Origin: Candidatus Zixiibacteriota bacterium
GTDB taxonomy: Bacteria > Zixibacteria > MSB-5A5 > GN15 > PGXB01
Reading direction: 5' to 3'
Assembly (NCBI GenBank): GCA_016933955.1
Contig: JAFGTT010000012.1
Coordinates: 92,326 to 156,325 of the forward strand
Length of the DNA: 64,000 nucleotides
Made by a program: the position numbers and the translations under genes. Position 1 is the stretch's first letter, and every line of letters begins with the position of its first letter. Shown piece after piece: positions 1 to 10,079 of this stretch. Below the pieces are notes generated by a model. The model was not told the origin of the DNA. It saw only the letters and a list, made by a program, of their open reading frames with translations, and did not search any database.

Positions 1-203
1 CCTCATACAGCAACATCGGCCTGGCGGCCTATCTGGCCACCGCCCAAGGATTGGCCAAAGACTGGAAATATATTATGAAAATGCGGGATCGTCTCAAAGC
101 CGTCACCGCCGAGGATATCATGAATACCACCCGTAAATATTTCACCCTCGAAAACCGAACGGTGGCGACCCTGATTCCCGTTGGGAAAGGAGAGGTCCAA
201 TGA
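1..203 (+). CDS. M16 family peptidase, C-terminal fragment (gene cut by window start)
   Basis: An open frame runs from the window edge to a TGA at 201-203 and encodes 66 residues that look like the end of an M16 (pitrilysin/insulinase) peptidase: an amphipathic stretch, the phrase VTAEDIMNTTRKYFTLENRT and a closing 'VATLIPVG', the usual last strand-helix of the family. The stop overlaps the ATG of the next M16 gene (ATGA at 200-203), so the two are translationally coupled. In such bacterial pairs the first protein usually carries the zinc site and the second does not; the catalytic part lies outside the window, so activity cannot be judged here. Confidence 0.8.
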   Translation, partial: SYSNIGLAAYLATAQGLAKDWKYIMKMRDRLKAVTAEDIMNTTRKYFTLENRTVATLIPVGKGEVQ

Positions 204-1600
204 AAAAGGCTTTCCTTACTATTATCATCTGGCTGATCGGGATTTTATCGGTGATGGCCGTCAATCCCCGCGATATGAAATTCGGGCCGCTTCAATTCAA
301 ACCGTCCGAACCGGTGCGGTTTGTCGCGGATAATGGCATGGTGGTTTATTTTCTTGAGGATCACCAGCTCCCGGTGGTTTCCGCCGCTTTCTATTTCAAG
401 GGCGGCGATATCTATGATTCGCCCGAGAAGTCGGGCCTGGCCGAGTTGACCGCCAACCTTATGCGGACCGGTGGAGCCGGGGACCGAACACCTGACCAGG
501 TTGACCAGGACCTTGATTTTGTCGCGGCCAATATCTCTTTCAATTCCGGTAATGAGGTTCTGATAGTCAATATGAACTGCCTGCGCAAAGATATCCATCC
601 GGTCTTCGGCATCCTGGCCGATATCCTGATTCGCCCTATGTTTGATTCCGCCAAGTTCTCGCTGGAAGTTTCGAACAAAAAGGATGAAATCCTCCGCCAG
701 AATGATGATCCCGGTCAAATTACCCGTCGGGTGTACTATGAAACCGTATACAAGGGTCACCCCTACGGCCGGGGACCGACTCTGGCTTCGATGGGACTTA
801 TTACTCGCGATGATGTTATCCCCCAGCATCGGATGTACTACACCCCTGATAATAGTATCGTGGCGATTACCGGCGATATGACCCTTGATGAGGTCAAAGC
901 GCTAATCGGAAAATATCTGAAGGAATGGGCAAAAGGAACCGGACGCCCGGCGCCTCCGGAAATGGCCGTCATGAAATATACTCCCGGCGTCTATTACGCC
1001 GAGAGGGATATGAATCAGGCTCATATCCGAATCGGGCATCTCGGCCTGGATGATAAAAATCCGGATCGATATGCTATGGATATAATGAATTTCGCTCTTG
1101 GCGGCGGCGGTTTCAGTTCCCGCATGACCGGCCTGATCAGGACCACTGCCGGACTGGCCTATTCGGTGGGAACATACTCCTATAATCGGCCCTATGGCGG
1201 AACCTTCTTTGCCTATTGCCAGACCCGGGCCGACGCCACCGGGCAGGCCTTGAAAATGATGTTGGATATTATCCGCCAAGTTAAAAACGAAGGTATTACC
1301 GCCGACGAGATGAACCTCGCCCGGGAATCAATTATCAATAGCTTTGTCTTCGGATACGATACCCCGGCCAAGATTGTCAGCGATAAAGCCTACAAAGAAC
1401 TCATGGGATTCCCATCGGACCAGATGGAAAAAGACCTCGCGGCTTACCATGCGGTAACACTTGAAGATTGTAACCGCGTTGCCAGGGAATATTTAAAACC
1501 CGATAGTATGGTAATCATCATTACCGGCAATAAAGAAATGTTCGATCAACCGCTGGAAGCCTTTGGACCGGTTACTGATGTTTCGCTGGAAATAAAATAA
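200..1600 (+). CDS. M16 family protein lacking the zinc motif (non-catalytic partner subunit)
   Basis: This 466-residue protein starts with a signal peptide (hydrophobic residues about 5-20) and has the two-domain M16B fold, with an N-terminal domain beginning GMVVYFLEDHQLPVVSAAF and a C-terminal domain beginning near YYAERDMNQAHIRIGH. Where active members carry HxxEH, this one has GLAELTANLM, so the zinc ligands are gone. The C-domain retains the R/Y substrate-binding region (LIRTTAGLAYSVGTYSY). It overlaps the preceding M16 gene by 4 bases. By analogy with periplasmic M16B heterodimers, it is probably the inactive half of a peptidase acting on short or unfolded peptides in the periplasm. 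A good terminator follows. Confidence 0.88.
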   Translation: MKKAFLTIIIWLIGILSVMAVNPRDMKFGPLQFKPSEPVRFVADNGMVVYFLEDHQLPVVSAAFYFKGGDIYDSPEKSGLAELTANLMRTGGAGDRTPDQVDQDLDFVAANISFNSGNEVLIVNMNCLRKDIHPVFGILADILIRPMFDSAKFSLEVSNKKDEILRQNDDPGQITRRVYYETVYKGHPYGRGPTLASMGLITRDDVIPQHRMYYTPDNSIVAITGDMTLDEVKALIGKYLKEWAKGTGRPAPPEMAVMKYTPGVYYAERDMNQAHIRIGHLGLDDKNPDRYAMDIMNFALGGGGFSSRMTGLIRTTAGLAYSVGTYSYNRPYGGTFFAYCQTRADATGQALKMMLDIIRQVKNEGITADEMNLARESIINSFVFGYDTPAKIVSDKAYKELMGFPSDQMEKDLAAYHAVTLEDCNRVAREYLKPDSMVIIITGNKEMFDQPLEAFGPVTDVSLEIK

Positions 1601-1618
1601 ACTCTGTTGTAATTCCAT

Positions 1619-1666
1619 GCGGCCGGAAGGCGGGATGACAAATCCCCCTCCGGCCGCTTTTTATTT
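1619..1666 (+). terminator. Intrinsic terminator after the M16 pair
   Basis: A perfect 9-bp stem, GCGGCCGGA (1619-1627) with TCCGGCCGC (1649-1657), is followed by TTTTTATTT. It ends the M16 operon 19 bases after the stop codon. Confidence 0.85.
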
Positions 1667-1669
1667 GGC

Positions 1670-1698
1670 TTGACATCGGTCAACACAATTGTTACTCT
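1670..1698 (+). promoter_or_regulatory. Possible sigma-70 promoter of the omptin-like gene
   Basis: A perfect -35 TTGACA lies at 1670-1675, 17 bases before a weak -10 TACTCT at 1693-1698. It sits right after the terminator and 35 bases before the chosen start. The poor -10 keeps confidence low. Confidence 0.3.
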
Positions 1699-1732
1699 TG
1701 GAAAATTATACCCGAAAATCAAGGCGGACATC

Positions 1733-2722
1733 ATGACCAAAACGACCCGATTAATCATCCTCTTCCTGCTTGTTTCCGTTTCCGTCTCCAATGCCGGAAT
1801 AACTCTGAAAACCGACCTCGGACCGATAATCAAACGCGGTTTCGGACATGCCGAATACGTGATGGACGCCTATGCCTGGAGCCAGGATGAACAATTATAC
1901 CGGGTCAAAAGTAAACTCACCTTTCCCCTTGATTTTTTCATGGCCGGGGTGGAAATAGGCATCGTGCCGCAATTGAAATCCAATGACAAGCTATCATTCA
2001 GCGTCGGCCTTTATACCAATATCAATAATCCGGGCGGCTTAATGAAAGATTATGATTGGTCTGCCCCGGCCGGGTATCGGCTGACCATGTGGAGTTATAC
2101 CGAATCCGATGCCGATCAAAAGGCTCTCCAATTAGATATTAACGGACGCTACCGCGTTTTCTCATGGAATAAAGTCCATACTTATCTCTACACCGGATTT
2201 CGCTACCAGAAACTGGAACAGGATATTAATGGTTATACCGGATGGCAGCTTAATTCCGATCCGCCTCCCGATACCGTCTTTTTTTCTGAAACCCACTATG
2301 CCCTTTATTACCGGGTGACATTTACATCGCCTATGATCGGTCTGATTTACAGCATTAAATTCACGCCGGGGACATCGCTGGATTTGATGGCGGCCTATTC
2401 CCGCTTTTATGCCTCCGATTATGATGATCACGTTTTACGCCGCAAGGTGGCCACGGCCAATGGCTGGGGTAACGGTATCTATTCATCGATCCTGTTTAAA
2501 ACCGGCATTTTCCCCGGACTGATGAAGGTTCGGCCGTTTCTTGAAATTTCCGGAGATGTGACCTATCTCAAGGCATCCATGCCCCAGACCCAGGAATGGT
2601 ATGGCGATGATCCGATCTCCGATATAGATGATACAGGAATTATTATCCATGGCATCCCCCATGACATTTCCAGTTTTCAATTCTGGCTCGGCCTTAAACT
2701 TGGAATGGAATTCGGGATATAA
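1733..2722 (+). CDS. Omptin-like outer-membrane aspartyl protease
   Basis: The 329-residue protein has a signal peptide (MTKTTRLIILFLLVSVSVSNA) and then alternating beta-strand sequence, as in a 10-strand barrel. It aligns by eye with OmpT over its full length. The catalytic pairs appear conserved: D106-Y-D108-W matches OmpT D83-Q-D85-W, and D229-Y-D231-D-H233 matches OmpT D208-N-D210-E-H212. The blocks after each (TESDADQKALQLDINGRY; FTSPMIGLIYSIKF) also match OmpT. Omptins cleave between basic residues of extracellular peptides and need LPS. Length is close to the usual 290-310. A longer start exists upstream, but it would add residues before the signal peptide. The gene stands alone after a terminator. 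Confidence 0.72.
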   Translation: MTKTTRLIILFLLVSVSVSNAGITLKTDLGPIIKRGFGHAEYVMDAYAWSQDEQLYRVKSKLTFPLDFFMAGVEIGIVPQLKSNDKLSFSVGLYTNINNPGGLMKDYDWSAPAGYRLTMWSYTESDADQKALQLDINGRYRVFSWNKVHTYLYTGFRYQKLEQDINGYTGWQLNSDPPPDTVFFSETHYALYYRVTFTSPMIGLIYSIKFTPGTSLDLMAAYSRFYASDYDDHVLRRKVATANGWGNGIYSSILFKTGIFPGLMKVRPFLEISGDVTYLKASMPQTQEWYGDDPISDIDDTGIIIHGIPHDISSFQFWLGLKLGMEFGI

Positions 2723-2826
2723 GCCCGTCGATTTATATTTCAGATAACGTATATTTTGCGGCCGCCTCTTGCCAAGGGGACAGGCCGTATTTATTTTCCT
2801 GATCGTATTAACCGGGATGGTATTTT

Positions 2827-3687
2827 ATGGATATTGACGGCATTATCAGAAGGCGTGAAAAAGTCGAATTAAACCGAGCCGGTCAGGCTGCTGTTCGCCG
2901 GCTTTATGATTTTGATCTGCTTGACCGGACAATTGTCGAGAGTATCACCTATCTCTCCGACGGTCTTCATGTTAACGGTTATATTGCCCGACCGATAGCC
3001 GATGGGAAATACCCGGTACTGGTCTGGAACCGGGGCGGCTCCGAAGACAAAGGAGCGCTCGATGACCTTACCGCCCACCTGATTCTGGCTTCCACTGCCC
3101 GCTGGGGCTATATCGTTCTGGCAACCCAGTACCGCGGGAATATGGGATCGGAGGGCGACGACGAGTGGGGCGGCGACGATCTTCACGATATCCATAATAT
3201 TATCAAAGCCGCAGAAAATATCCCCGAATGCGATACCGATCGGATGGCTATCGAGGGTGCCAGCCGGGGAGGCATGAACACCTACCGGATGCTTCTCGAG
3301 GATGACCGCTTCAAATGCGCCATTGTCCATGCCGGGATTACCGATGTCCCGGCCCTGATGACAGCCAGACCGGATTTTGCCCGGTATATCGACCGTCATT
3401 ATGTCGGTCTTTCCGAAGAAAAAAAACAGGAAGAACTGGAAAAGCTGTCGGCCGTCCATTTCGCCGGTAATTTGCCCCGGCATATCCCCCTGTTAATCAT
3501 GCACGGCACCGCCGACACGGTTGTCCCCGTTGAGCAATCCCGGGCGTTGGCGGCCCAATTGAAAAAATATAACCTTCCTCATAAATTTGTTATCCTCGAG
3601 GGCGGCACCCATGTGGCCCTCAAAGATGGCAGTTACCGTGAAATCGATACCCACCGCAGGGAGTGGCTGGCCAGATATCTGGCCTGA
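2827..3687 (+). CDS. Alpha/beta hydrolase, prolyl oligopeptidase (S9)-like
   Basis: This 286-residue protein has no signal peptide and has the alpha/beta-hydrolase fold of the S9/dienelactone hydrolase group. The nucleophile elbow is GASRGG (Ser about 144), the acid is the Asp of HGTADTVVP, and the base is the His of EGGTHVAL; an oxyanion segment (VLVWNRGGS) precedes them. It lacks the N-terminal propeller of true prolyl oligopeptidases and is closest to the C-terminal catalytic domain of acylaminoacyl-peptidase-like enzymes. It is probably a cytoplasmic peptidase or esterase; the substrate cannot be read from the sequence. Spacing of about 100 bases suggests it may be transcribed separately from the omptin-like gene. 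Confidence 0.8.
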   Translation: MDIDGIIRRREKVELNRAGQAAVRRLYDFDLLDRTIVESITYLSDGLHVNGYIARPIADGKYPVLVWNRGGSEDKGALDDLTAHLILASTARWGYIVLATQYRGNMGSEGDDEWGGDDLHDIHNIIKAAENIPECDTDRMAIEGASRGGMNTYRMLLEDDRFKCAIVHAGITDVPALMTARPDFARYIDRHYVGLSEEKKQEELEKLSAVHFAGNLPRHIPLLIMHGTADTVVPVEQSRALAAQLKKYNLPHKFVILEGGTHVALKDGSYREIDTHRREWLARYLA

Positions 3688-3876
3688 ATAATTCAACCTC
3701 CAATTATGACCGTCAATTTAAATATATGTCAGAGGAAATTACTACCCTTATTGTCTTACTGCACCGCGCCCTCGAATCACTGCTGATGCCACCCCGGGAA
3801 AATATTATCGGACCCTGACCGGTTTTATTATTTTCGTTGCGGTCTGGCCATTCATTTCGGTCTTTAATGACATAAT

Positions 3877-3907
3877 AAAACCGGGGCCGCCATTCAACCG
3901 GTCCCGG
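3877..3907 (-). terminator. Intrinsic terminator of the lon-nnr operon
   Basis: Read on the minus strand, an 8-bp stem with one G-U pair (CCGGGACC / GGCCCCGG) is followed by TTTTATTAT. It lies 30 bases after the nnr stop. Confidence 0.7.
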
Positions 3908-3936
3908 CTTATTAATATAACCTTGACCTTGATAAT

Positions 3937-5490
3937 CTACTCGCAGAAAGATTGAACCAGCCGAAAAGCATCGGGCATGTAATCGATCAAATCCCCGGCA
4001 ATCAGAGATCTCCGGCCGAATTCCTCCGCCGCCAGATCACCCGCCAGACCATGAATATAAACTCCCGCAATAGCCGCATCGAAAGGATCCATCCCCTGTG
4101 CCAGGAAGGAACCGATTATCCCGGTCAGGACATCGCCCGATCCTCCGGTAGCCATCCCGTCATTACCGGTCGGGTTCAAAAACAGGCGGCCGTCCGGGTG
4201 CACAATAATTGTCGGTGAACCTTTAAGTACGATCACGGCCTCATACCGCCGGGCATACTCCCGCACCTGCTCATAAAGATCGTACAGGTTATCGGCCGGG
4301 TCACTGTCGATCAACCGCCGGAATTCCCCCGGATGCGGCGTCAGCACCAGCGGTCCATGCGCCTCAGTCAGCGGAGTGCGATCCTTCTCGAAAGCATTAA
4401 GACCATCGGCATCAATGATCGCCGGTTTGTCCAGATGGCCCACCAGTCGTTGTACCAGTTCCCTGGTTTCAAAATGCCGTCCGATTCCCGGACCGATCAC
4501 CACCGCATCGGATTCCGCTATTTTCTTTCTGATCTCACCCAAGCCGCGTTTGGCCAGACAACCCCGGCGGCCCACATCGGGCAACGGCAGGGTCATCGGT
4601 TCGGTCAGTTTGACTTCCAGAATCGGGTTTATGGCAGCCGGACAGCCGACCGTCACCAGTCCTACCCCGGCCCGGGCTGAGGCTTTGGCCGAAAGTACCG
4701 CCGCACCGGTCAGCCCGGTCGAACCGGCCAGGATGAAGAGCTTCCCGAAATCCCCCTTGTGCCCGTCCGGTTTTCTTCGAGGCAGAAGAGAATAGACTAT
4801 TTCGAAAGTAATCAGGTTTTCCCGGATATGAAATAATTCAATTACATCATCGGGGATCCCGATCGGGACCACCTCGACATATCCCGATAATTCCCGTCCG
4901 GGAGAATAGTACAATCCAACCTTGGGCAGGGCCAGGGTGAAGGTGTACCGCGCCTGGACTGCCGCTCCCTCGTGATGTCCGGTATCGACATTTAATCCCG
5001 ATGGGCAATCGACCGCAATCACCGGGATTTTCTGAACGTTGATATATTCGATAAAATCGGCCGGCAGTCCCCGCGGCGCCCCGGAAAACCCGGTCCCGAA
5101 AACGGCATCCACAATAAAATCGACGGCCAGGGTTTCAGGCAGTTGCCCGGTCGATTCTATTCCGCGCATTTTGATATTGAGTTCCCGCGCTCGATCATAA
5201 TTCAACTGCGCCTCCGCTGAAAATTGCTCGGGCGGGGCCGGATAAAATATTTCTACCGCGGCGCCGTACTGATGCAGGTACCGACCCACCACGAAACCAT
5301 CACCGCCGTTGTTACCCTTACCGCAGAAAACCGCGATTCTCTTGCCTTTGGGCTGATCGAGAATCATATCCCGAATCCGCTCGGCAATCCCGCGCCCGGC
5401 ATTCTCCATCAATTCCGGCCCCGGAATCCCGCGCTTCTCGATCGCTTCCCGATCGACCGCCCGCATCATGTCCGCCGTCACCAGTTTCAT
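3937..5490 (-). CDS. nnr: Bifunctional NAD(P)H-hydrate epimerase / ADP-dependent dehydratase
   Basis: This protein repairs hydrated NAD(P)H in the cytoplasm. The N-terminal YjeF epimerase domain (about 1-215) shows [15 protein letters not shown] and the [13 protein letters not shown] segment. The C-terminal YjeF/ribokinase-like dehydratase domain (about 230-517) shows [39 protein letters not shown] and the ATP/ADP-site motif [15 protein letters not shown]. At 517 residues it is the normal length of the fused enzyme. Its ATG overlaps the last bases of lon (5487-5490, ATGA), so it is coupled to lon translation. The dehydratase step normally uses ADP in bacteria. Confidence 0.95.
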   Translation of the reverse strand: MKLVTADMMRAVDREAIEKRGIPGPELMENAGRGIAERIRDMILDQPKGKRIAVFCGKGNNGGDGFVVGRYLHQYGAAVEIFYPAPPEQFSAEAQLNYDRARELNIKMRGIESTGQLPETLAVDFIVDAVFGTGFSGAPRGLPADFIEYINVQKIPVIAVDCPSGLNVDTGHHEGAAVQARYTFTLALPKVGLYYSPGRELSGYVEVVPIGIPDDVIELFHIRENLITFEIVYSLLPRRKPDGHKGDFGKLFILAGSTGLTGAAVLSAKASARAGVGLVTVGCPAAINPILEVKLTEPMTLPLPDVGRRGCLAKRGLGEIRKKIAESDAVVIGPGIGRHFETRELVQRLVGHLDKPAIIDADGLNAFEKDRTPLTEAHGPLVLTPHPGEFRRLIDSDPADNLYDLYEQVREYARRYEAVIVLKGSPTIIVHPDGRLFLNPTGNDGMATGGSGDVLTGIIGSFLAQGMDPFDAAIAGVYIHGLAGDLAAEEFGRRSLIAGDLIDYMPDAFRLVQSFCE

Positions 5491-7889
5491 CGTTTGCTCT
5501 TCCTGCCTGATTTACTTCTCCCCGTTTTCTTACCTCCTCGAACCGGCCCGCTTTCAAGAGCCAGCCGGATAACCTCACCGGCATTCTCGACAAACTTGAA
5601 TTTCACCCCTTTTCTGATTTCGGGGGGGATTTCGGTCATATCCTTTTTATTCTCTTTCGGCAGGATAACCGTTTTGATTCCGGCCCGGTATGCCGCCAGA
5701 AGCTTTTCCTTAAGGCCCCCGATCGGCATTACACGGCCGCGGAGAGTAATCTCGCCGGTCATCGCCAGACGCGGTTTAACCGGCCGTCCCGACATGAGTG
5801 AGGCCAGCGCCGTGGCCATCGTAATTCCGGCCGAGGGGCCATCTTTCGGAGTCGCGCCTGAGGGAACATGAATATGAATTTCGTGATCCCCGCAGATATC
5901 GGGATCGATTCCAAAAGTATTGCAATTGGTGCGGACATAGGACAGGGCCGCCATAGCCGATTCCTTCATCACATCACCCAGCTGCCCGGTCAGGGTCAAT
6001 TCCTTTTTGCCTTTCATCATGGTGGCTTCGATAAAGAGTATTTCTCCTCCGACCGAGGTCCAGGCCAGCCCGGGAACCACTCCCACCTGACCGGTACGCG
6101 AAATCACTTCTCGGGAATATCTCTGCGGCCCGAGATACTGCCGAATATCAGCTTCATCGACCGTGTACCGCTGTTTCGATCCTCCCGCGATTTTTCTGGC
6201 CACCTTACGGCAAACCGTAGCGATTTCCCGTTCCAGATTGCGCAATCCGGACTCCCGCGTATAACCGTTGATAAGCTCCAGAATTCCTTTGTCGGTTATG
6301 GTCAGGCGGTTTTTTACGATTCCATGATTCTCAAACTGCTTGGGAATAAGATGCCGCTTGGCGATTTCCAGTTTCTCCATATCAGTGTAACCAGGTATCC
6401 GGATCACTTCCATCCGGTCGCGAAGTACCGGCGGAATCGGATCCAGTAGATTGGCCGTGGTGACAAACATGACCCGTGACAGGTCGAACGAAACCTCCAG
6501 GTAGTGATCCGAGAAGGTATCGTTTTGTTCCGGGTCGAGAACCTCAAGCAGAGCGCTCGAGGGATCACCGCGGAAATCAGCCCCGATTTTATCCACCTCA
6601 TCGAGCATGATAATCGGATTATTCGACTCCGCCCGCTTGATACTCTGAATTATCCGTCCCGGTAATGCACCGATATAGGTCCGGCGATGTCCCCTGATTT
6701 CCGCCTCATCGCGCATGCCGCCGAGCGAAATCCGTTCGAACTTGCGACCCATCGCCCGGGCAATCGAGCGGCCCAGCGATGTTTTCCCGACCCCCGGCGG
6801 ACCGACAAAACACAGGATCGGTCCCTTGACATCGCTCTTTAATTTTCGCACCGCCAGGTATTCCAGAATCCGGTCTTTGACTTTATCGAGATCGTAATGA
6901 TCCTCATCCAGCACTTTTTTGGCCTTCCTGATATTCAGGGAATCCCGGGTTGAAATCGACCAGGGTAATGAAATCAACCAGTCAAGATAAGTTCGCGAGA
7001 CAGTGTACTCGGCCGAGGCGGGATTCATACGCGATAACCGCTCCAGCTCCTTGGTGGCCGCCGCCTCCGCGGCCACCGGCATTTTTGCTTCGGCTATCTT
7101 TTCCTCGAATTCATCTATCTCCGCCCGATCATCTTTTTCCCCCAGTTCCTTCCTGATCGCTTTGAGTTGCTCCCTAAGCAGGAACTCGCGCTGCATCTTG
7201 CCCATCTCCGATTGAGCTTCATTCTGGATCTTCCGCGATATCTCGAGAACTTCAATTTCCTTGTTGATTATAACCAGCAGTTTTTCCAGACGCCGATTAA
7301 CATTGTTTTCCTCGACAATCGACTGCTTCTCGTTGATGGCGATATTTAGATTGGAGGTAATCAGGTCGGCCAGCCGCGAGGGTGTTTCCTGGTTTATGGC
7401 CGATATATAAAGCTCCTCGGACAGGTTGGGCGAGAGATCGACAACCTTCTTGAGCTGCTCGAGTAGATTACGCTGAAGAGCCTCGAGCTTCAATCCGCCG
7501 GTGACAGTATCCGAAATCGTTTCCACCTCGGCTGTCAGGTACGGTTCCGTGCTGAGAAATTTAACTATCCTGATTCGGCTCAAACCCTGAACCAGAAAAC
7601 GGATCGTCCCGTCCGGAAAACGCAGCATCTTGAGAATATTCCCCGAGGTCCCGATACGATGTAACTGGTCCGGCCCGGGATCATCGGTACTCTGGTCGGT
7701 CTGTAAAAATATCCCGACCGCGTTACCCCGCATCAGCGCTTCATCGATCAGCCGTGCCTGTTTCTGTTCGTTGGCAATCAGGGGAATAACCAGATGCGGG
7801 AAAACTACCATCCCGCGGATGGGGAGGATCGGCAGAACCCTGGTTCCTGATTTATTCCCGGCATCTATTTTATCTTTTTTATCGGCCAC
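5487..7889 (-). CDS. lon: ATP-dependent protease Lon
   Basis: This 800-residue LonA protease degrades misfolded and regulatory proteins in the cytoplasm. In order it has the N-terminal LAN substrate domain ([20 protein letters not shown]), a long helical linker, the AAA+ module with Walker A GPPGVGKT (Lys about 369) and Walker [12 protein letters not shown], and the S16 peptidase domain with catalytic Ser about 686 in PKDGPSAGI and Lys about 729 in [12 protein letters not shown]. The C-terminus is rich in Gly, Lys and Arg, a short basic tail. The gene overlaps nnr by 4 bases and is separated by 44 bases from ychF upstream. All catalytic residues are present. Confidence 0.98.
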   Translation of the reverse strand: MADKKDKIDAGNKSGTRVLPILPIRGMVVFPHLVIPLIANEQKQARLIDEALMRGNAVGIFLQTDQSTDDPGPDQLHRIGTSGNILKMLRFPDGTIRFLVQGLSRIRIVKFLSTEPYLTAEVETISDTVTGGLKLEALQRNLLEQLKKVVDLSPNLSEELYISAINQETPSRLADLITSNLNIAINEKQSIVEENNVNRRLEKLLVIINKEIEVLEISRKIQNEAQSEMGKMQREFLLREQLKAIRKELGEKDDRAEIDEFEEKIAEAKMPVAAEAAATKELERLSRMNPASAEYTVSRTYLDWLISLPWSISTRDSLNIRKAKKVLDEDHYDLDKVKDRILEYLAVRKLKSDVKGPILCFVGPPGVGKTSLGRSIARAMGRKFERISLGGMRDEAEIRGHRRTYIGALPGRIIQSIKRAESNNPIIMLDEVDKIGADFRGDPSSALLEVLDPEQNDTFSDHYLEVSFDLSRVMFVTTANLLDPIPPVLRDRMEVIRIPGYTDMEKLEIAKRHLIPKQFENHGIVKNRLTITDKGILELINGYTRESGLRNLEREIATVCRKVARKIAGGSKQRYTVDEADIRQYLGPQRYSREVISRTGQVGVVPGLAWTSVGGEILFIEATMMKGKKELTLTGQLGDVMKESAMAALSYVRTNCNTFGIDPDICGDHEIHIHVPSGATPKDGPSAGITMATALASLMSGRPVKPRLAMTGEITLRGRVMPIGGLKEKLLAAYRAGIKTVILPKENKKDMTEIPPEIRKGVKFKFVENAGEVIRLALESGPVRGGKKTGRSKSGRKSKR

Positions 7890-7933
7890 AACAAAACCCC
7901 TTGTCTCAAAGTCTCATCCTGTATCAAAGCTTG

Positions 7934-8995
7934 CTATATGTTAAACCGGAACAGGATGACATCACCATCCTGGACCACATAATCCTTTCCCTCGACATTC
8001 AATCGCGCCGCCGCTTTCAGGGCCGCAAGGGTTCTATATTGTATATAATCGTCGTAAGAGGCTACCTCGGCCCGTATGAAACCCCGTTCGAAATCGGTAT
8101 GGACCGCCCCGGCCGCCTGCGGTGCTGTGTATCCCCGCCTGATCGTCCAGGCCCGGCATTCGGGCGGGCCGATCGTGAAAAACGATATCAGCCCCAGCAG
8201 GCTGTACGATCGTTGTATGAATTTATCGACCGCCGGTTTCTCGATCCCGAGATCTTTTAAAAAAGCCGCCCGATCTTCTTCGGCCAGCGCCGCCAGTTCC
8301 ATTTCGATTTTACCGCAGATGACTGAAATATCTCGAACCGAATCTTTCCTGTATTTTTCATACCCCCTGAAAAGAGCGGCATGATCGGCCAGCTTTTCCT
8401 CGGATATATTGAAAGTCAATAATTGCGGTTTAAGAGTCATGAAGGAATAACCCCGGATTATCTTTTTGTCTTCGTCGCTCAAACCGATTTCAGATAGAAG
8501 GGTCTCTCGATCAAGCGCCTCCCGGCATTTTTTCAAAATCTCCAGTTCCCGGGCCCGCTCGGTCTTGCCGGTCAGTTTGATGGCTCTTTCCAGCTTATCG
8601 ACATTATTTTCAATCATCATCAGGTCGCCCAGAATCATTTCATCCAGCAGGGCTTTATAATCCTGCTCTGCGGTGGCACCGGGATTGAAATCGTCCACCA
8701 CTACCACATAGGCATCCATTAACCGCAGATCATGCATTATTTCCGACTCGCTTTTGCCTTTCCTACCCTCCCCCGTAAACCCGGCGGCATCGAGAAATTC
8801 GATCTCGGCATGGGTCAGTTTCTTTGGGGGGGGATCGAAAATCCCGAAAAGATTTTCCAGTCTCGGATCGGGAACCTTAATTATGGCCCGATGCACCGCC
8901 CGCGAATAATCCCCGACCGCTTCATTTTGCCCCGAAACGGCGTTAAACAGAGTCGTTTTCCCGGATTGAGGCAACCCGATAATTCCCAGTTTCAT
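7934..8995 (-). CDS. ychF: YchF/OLA1-family translation-associated ATPase
   Basis: This 353-residue Obg-related P-loop protein binds ribosomes and acts in translation quality control. It has P-loop GLPQSGKTT near the N-terminus, the NxxE-type G4 (FNISEEK) that makes the family prefer ATP, and the C-terminal TGS domain ending in GKDYVVQDGDVILFRFNI with the very conserved APQAAGAVHTDFERGFI. The ATG at 8995 was preferred over an in-frame TTG at 9013 because it places the P-loop at the family's usual distance. The middle section is more divergent than in E. coli YchF, but the G-motif set is complete. Confidence 0.92.
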   Translation of the reverse strand: MKLGIIGLPQSGKTTLFNAVSGQNEAVGDYSRAVHRAIIKVPDPRLENLFGIFDPPPKKLTHAEIEFLDAAGFTGEGRKGKSESEIMHDLRLMDAYVVVVDDFNPGATAEQDYKALLDEMILGDLMMIENNVDKLERAIKLTGKTERARELEILKKCREALDRETLLSEIGLSDEDKKIIRGYSFMTLKPQLLTFNISEEKLADHAALFRGYEKYRKDSVRDISVICGKIEMELAALAEEDRAAFLKDLGIEKPAVDKFIQRSYSLLGLISFFTIGPPECRAWTIRRGYTAPQAAGAVHTDFERGFIRAEVASYDDYIQYRTLAALKAAARLNVEGKDYVVQDGDVILFRFNI

Positions 8996-9089
8996 AATAT
9001 TATTATATCCCAAATAATCCGTAATTGCAAGTTTTAACCACCGTGGATAAATTCATGAGTACATCCCGGCGGCGATTATCGTGCCGATT

Positions 9090-9941
9090 TTATTTATTAT
9101 CGACCAGTGAGCGCAGGATACTCAGATTTTCAATATCCTCATGTAAATCTTCGCTCTTGTATGTCTCGAGTATTTTAGGGATTTTTTTCAGCCGCCGATC
9201 ATTCATTATATTCCGAAAAGGCTCGAGGCCCAGCTCGCCCCGACCGATGTGCTCGTGACGGTCTTTTTTGGCCCCGAACGGTTTTTTCGAATCGTTCAGA
9301 TGGATGACCTTCAGGTTTTTCAAACCCAGGACCCCGTCGAACTCCCTCATGGTCGCCCGGTAGTCAGACACTTCCTGGATTTTATACCCGGCCGAAAAAA
9401 TATGGCAGGTATCCAGGCAAACCGACATCCGCGATTTGTCCTCAACCAGATCGATAATCCGGGCCAGTTGCTCGAATTTATACCCCAGATTGGTTCCCTG
9501 ACCGGCAGTTGTTTCCAGACAGATTGAGGTCTTGATATCGGGCCGGTCTCCCAGAATACGATTACAGGCCGCGGCGATCCGTTTCAATCCGTTATCCTCT
9601 CCCGAACCGACATGAGATCCCGGATGCATCACTAACTGCGGAATTTTAAGCGTCCCGCATCGTTCCATTTCAATTTTGAAGGAATTGACGGATTTCTCGT
9701 AAAGCTCATCATCAGGTGAAGCCAGGTTGATTAAATAACTGACATGGGCGCATGAAACCGTCACCCCGGTATTCTTTTGTTCGACCAGGAAGCGCTCTAT
9801 TTCCTCATCGGTTAACGGCTTGGCTTTCCACTGGTTGGATTGTTTGGTGAATATCTGGACCGTCTCGCAACCGGCTTTCTGGCCGTCCAGAACCGCATTA
9901 TAAATCCCCCCCGCAATCGACATATGGGCACCCAGCATCAT
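9090..9941 (-). CDS. nfo: Endonuclease IV (AP endonuclease)
   Basis: This base-excision repair enzyme cuts 5' to abasic sites using three zinc ions. The 283-residue TIM barrel shows the metal-site segments VMHPGSHVGSGE, CLETTAGQGTNLG, VCLDTCHIFSAGY and HLNDSKKPFGAKKDRHEHIG. The start ATG-ATG at 9941/9938 follows a GAGGA ribosome site and gives the family N-terminus MMLGAHMSIAGG; an earlier in-frame start at 10013 would add 24 residues with no family support. It is divergent from the pilin operon leader. Confidence 0.96.
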   Translation of the reverse strand: MMLGAHMSIAGGIYNAVLDGQKAGCETVQIFTKQSNQWKAKPLTDEEIERFLVEQKNTGVTVSCAHVSYLINLASPDDELYEKSVNSFKIEMERCGTLKIPQLVMHPGSHVGSGEDNGLKRIAAACNRILGDRPDIKTSICLETTAGQGTNLGYKFEQLARIIDLVEDKSRMSVCLDTCHIFSAGYKIQEVSDYRATMREFDGVLGLKNLKVIHLNDSKKPFGAKKDRHEHIGRGELGLEPFRNIMNDRRLKKIPKILETYKSEDLHEDIENLSILRSLVDNK

Positions 9942-10079
9942 CTGACAAGTCCTCGCTTCCTCTTTACCGATAAATACATAAACAATATCCTTACTGCAGA
10001 AAACAACCGGCACGATCGGCGGTTCCCACTCGGTGGCATCATCTCATGATCTTACCGATGATCATATATAGTCATAAAG

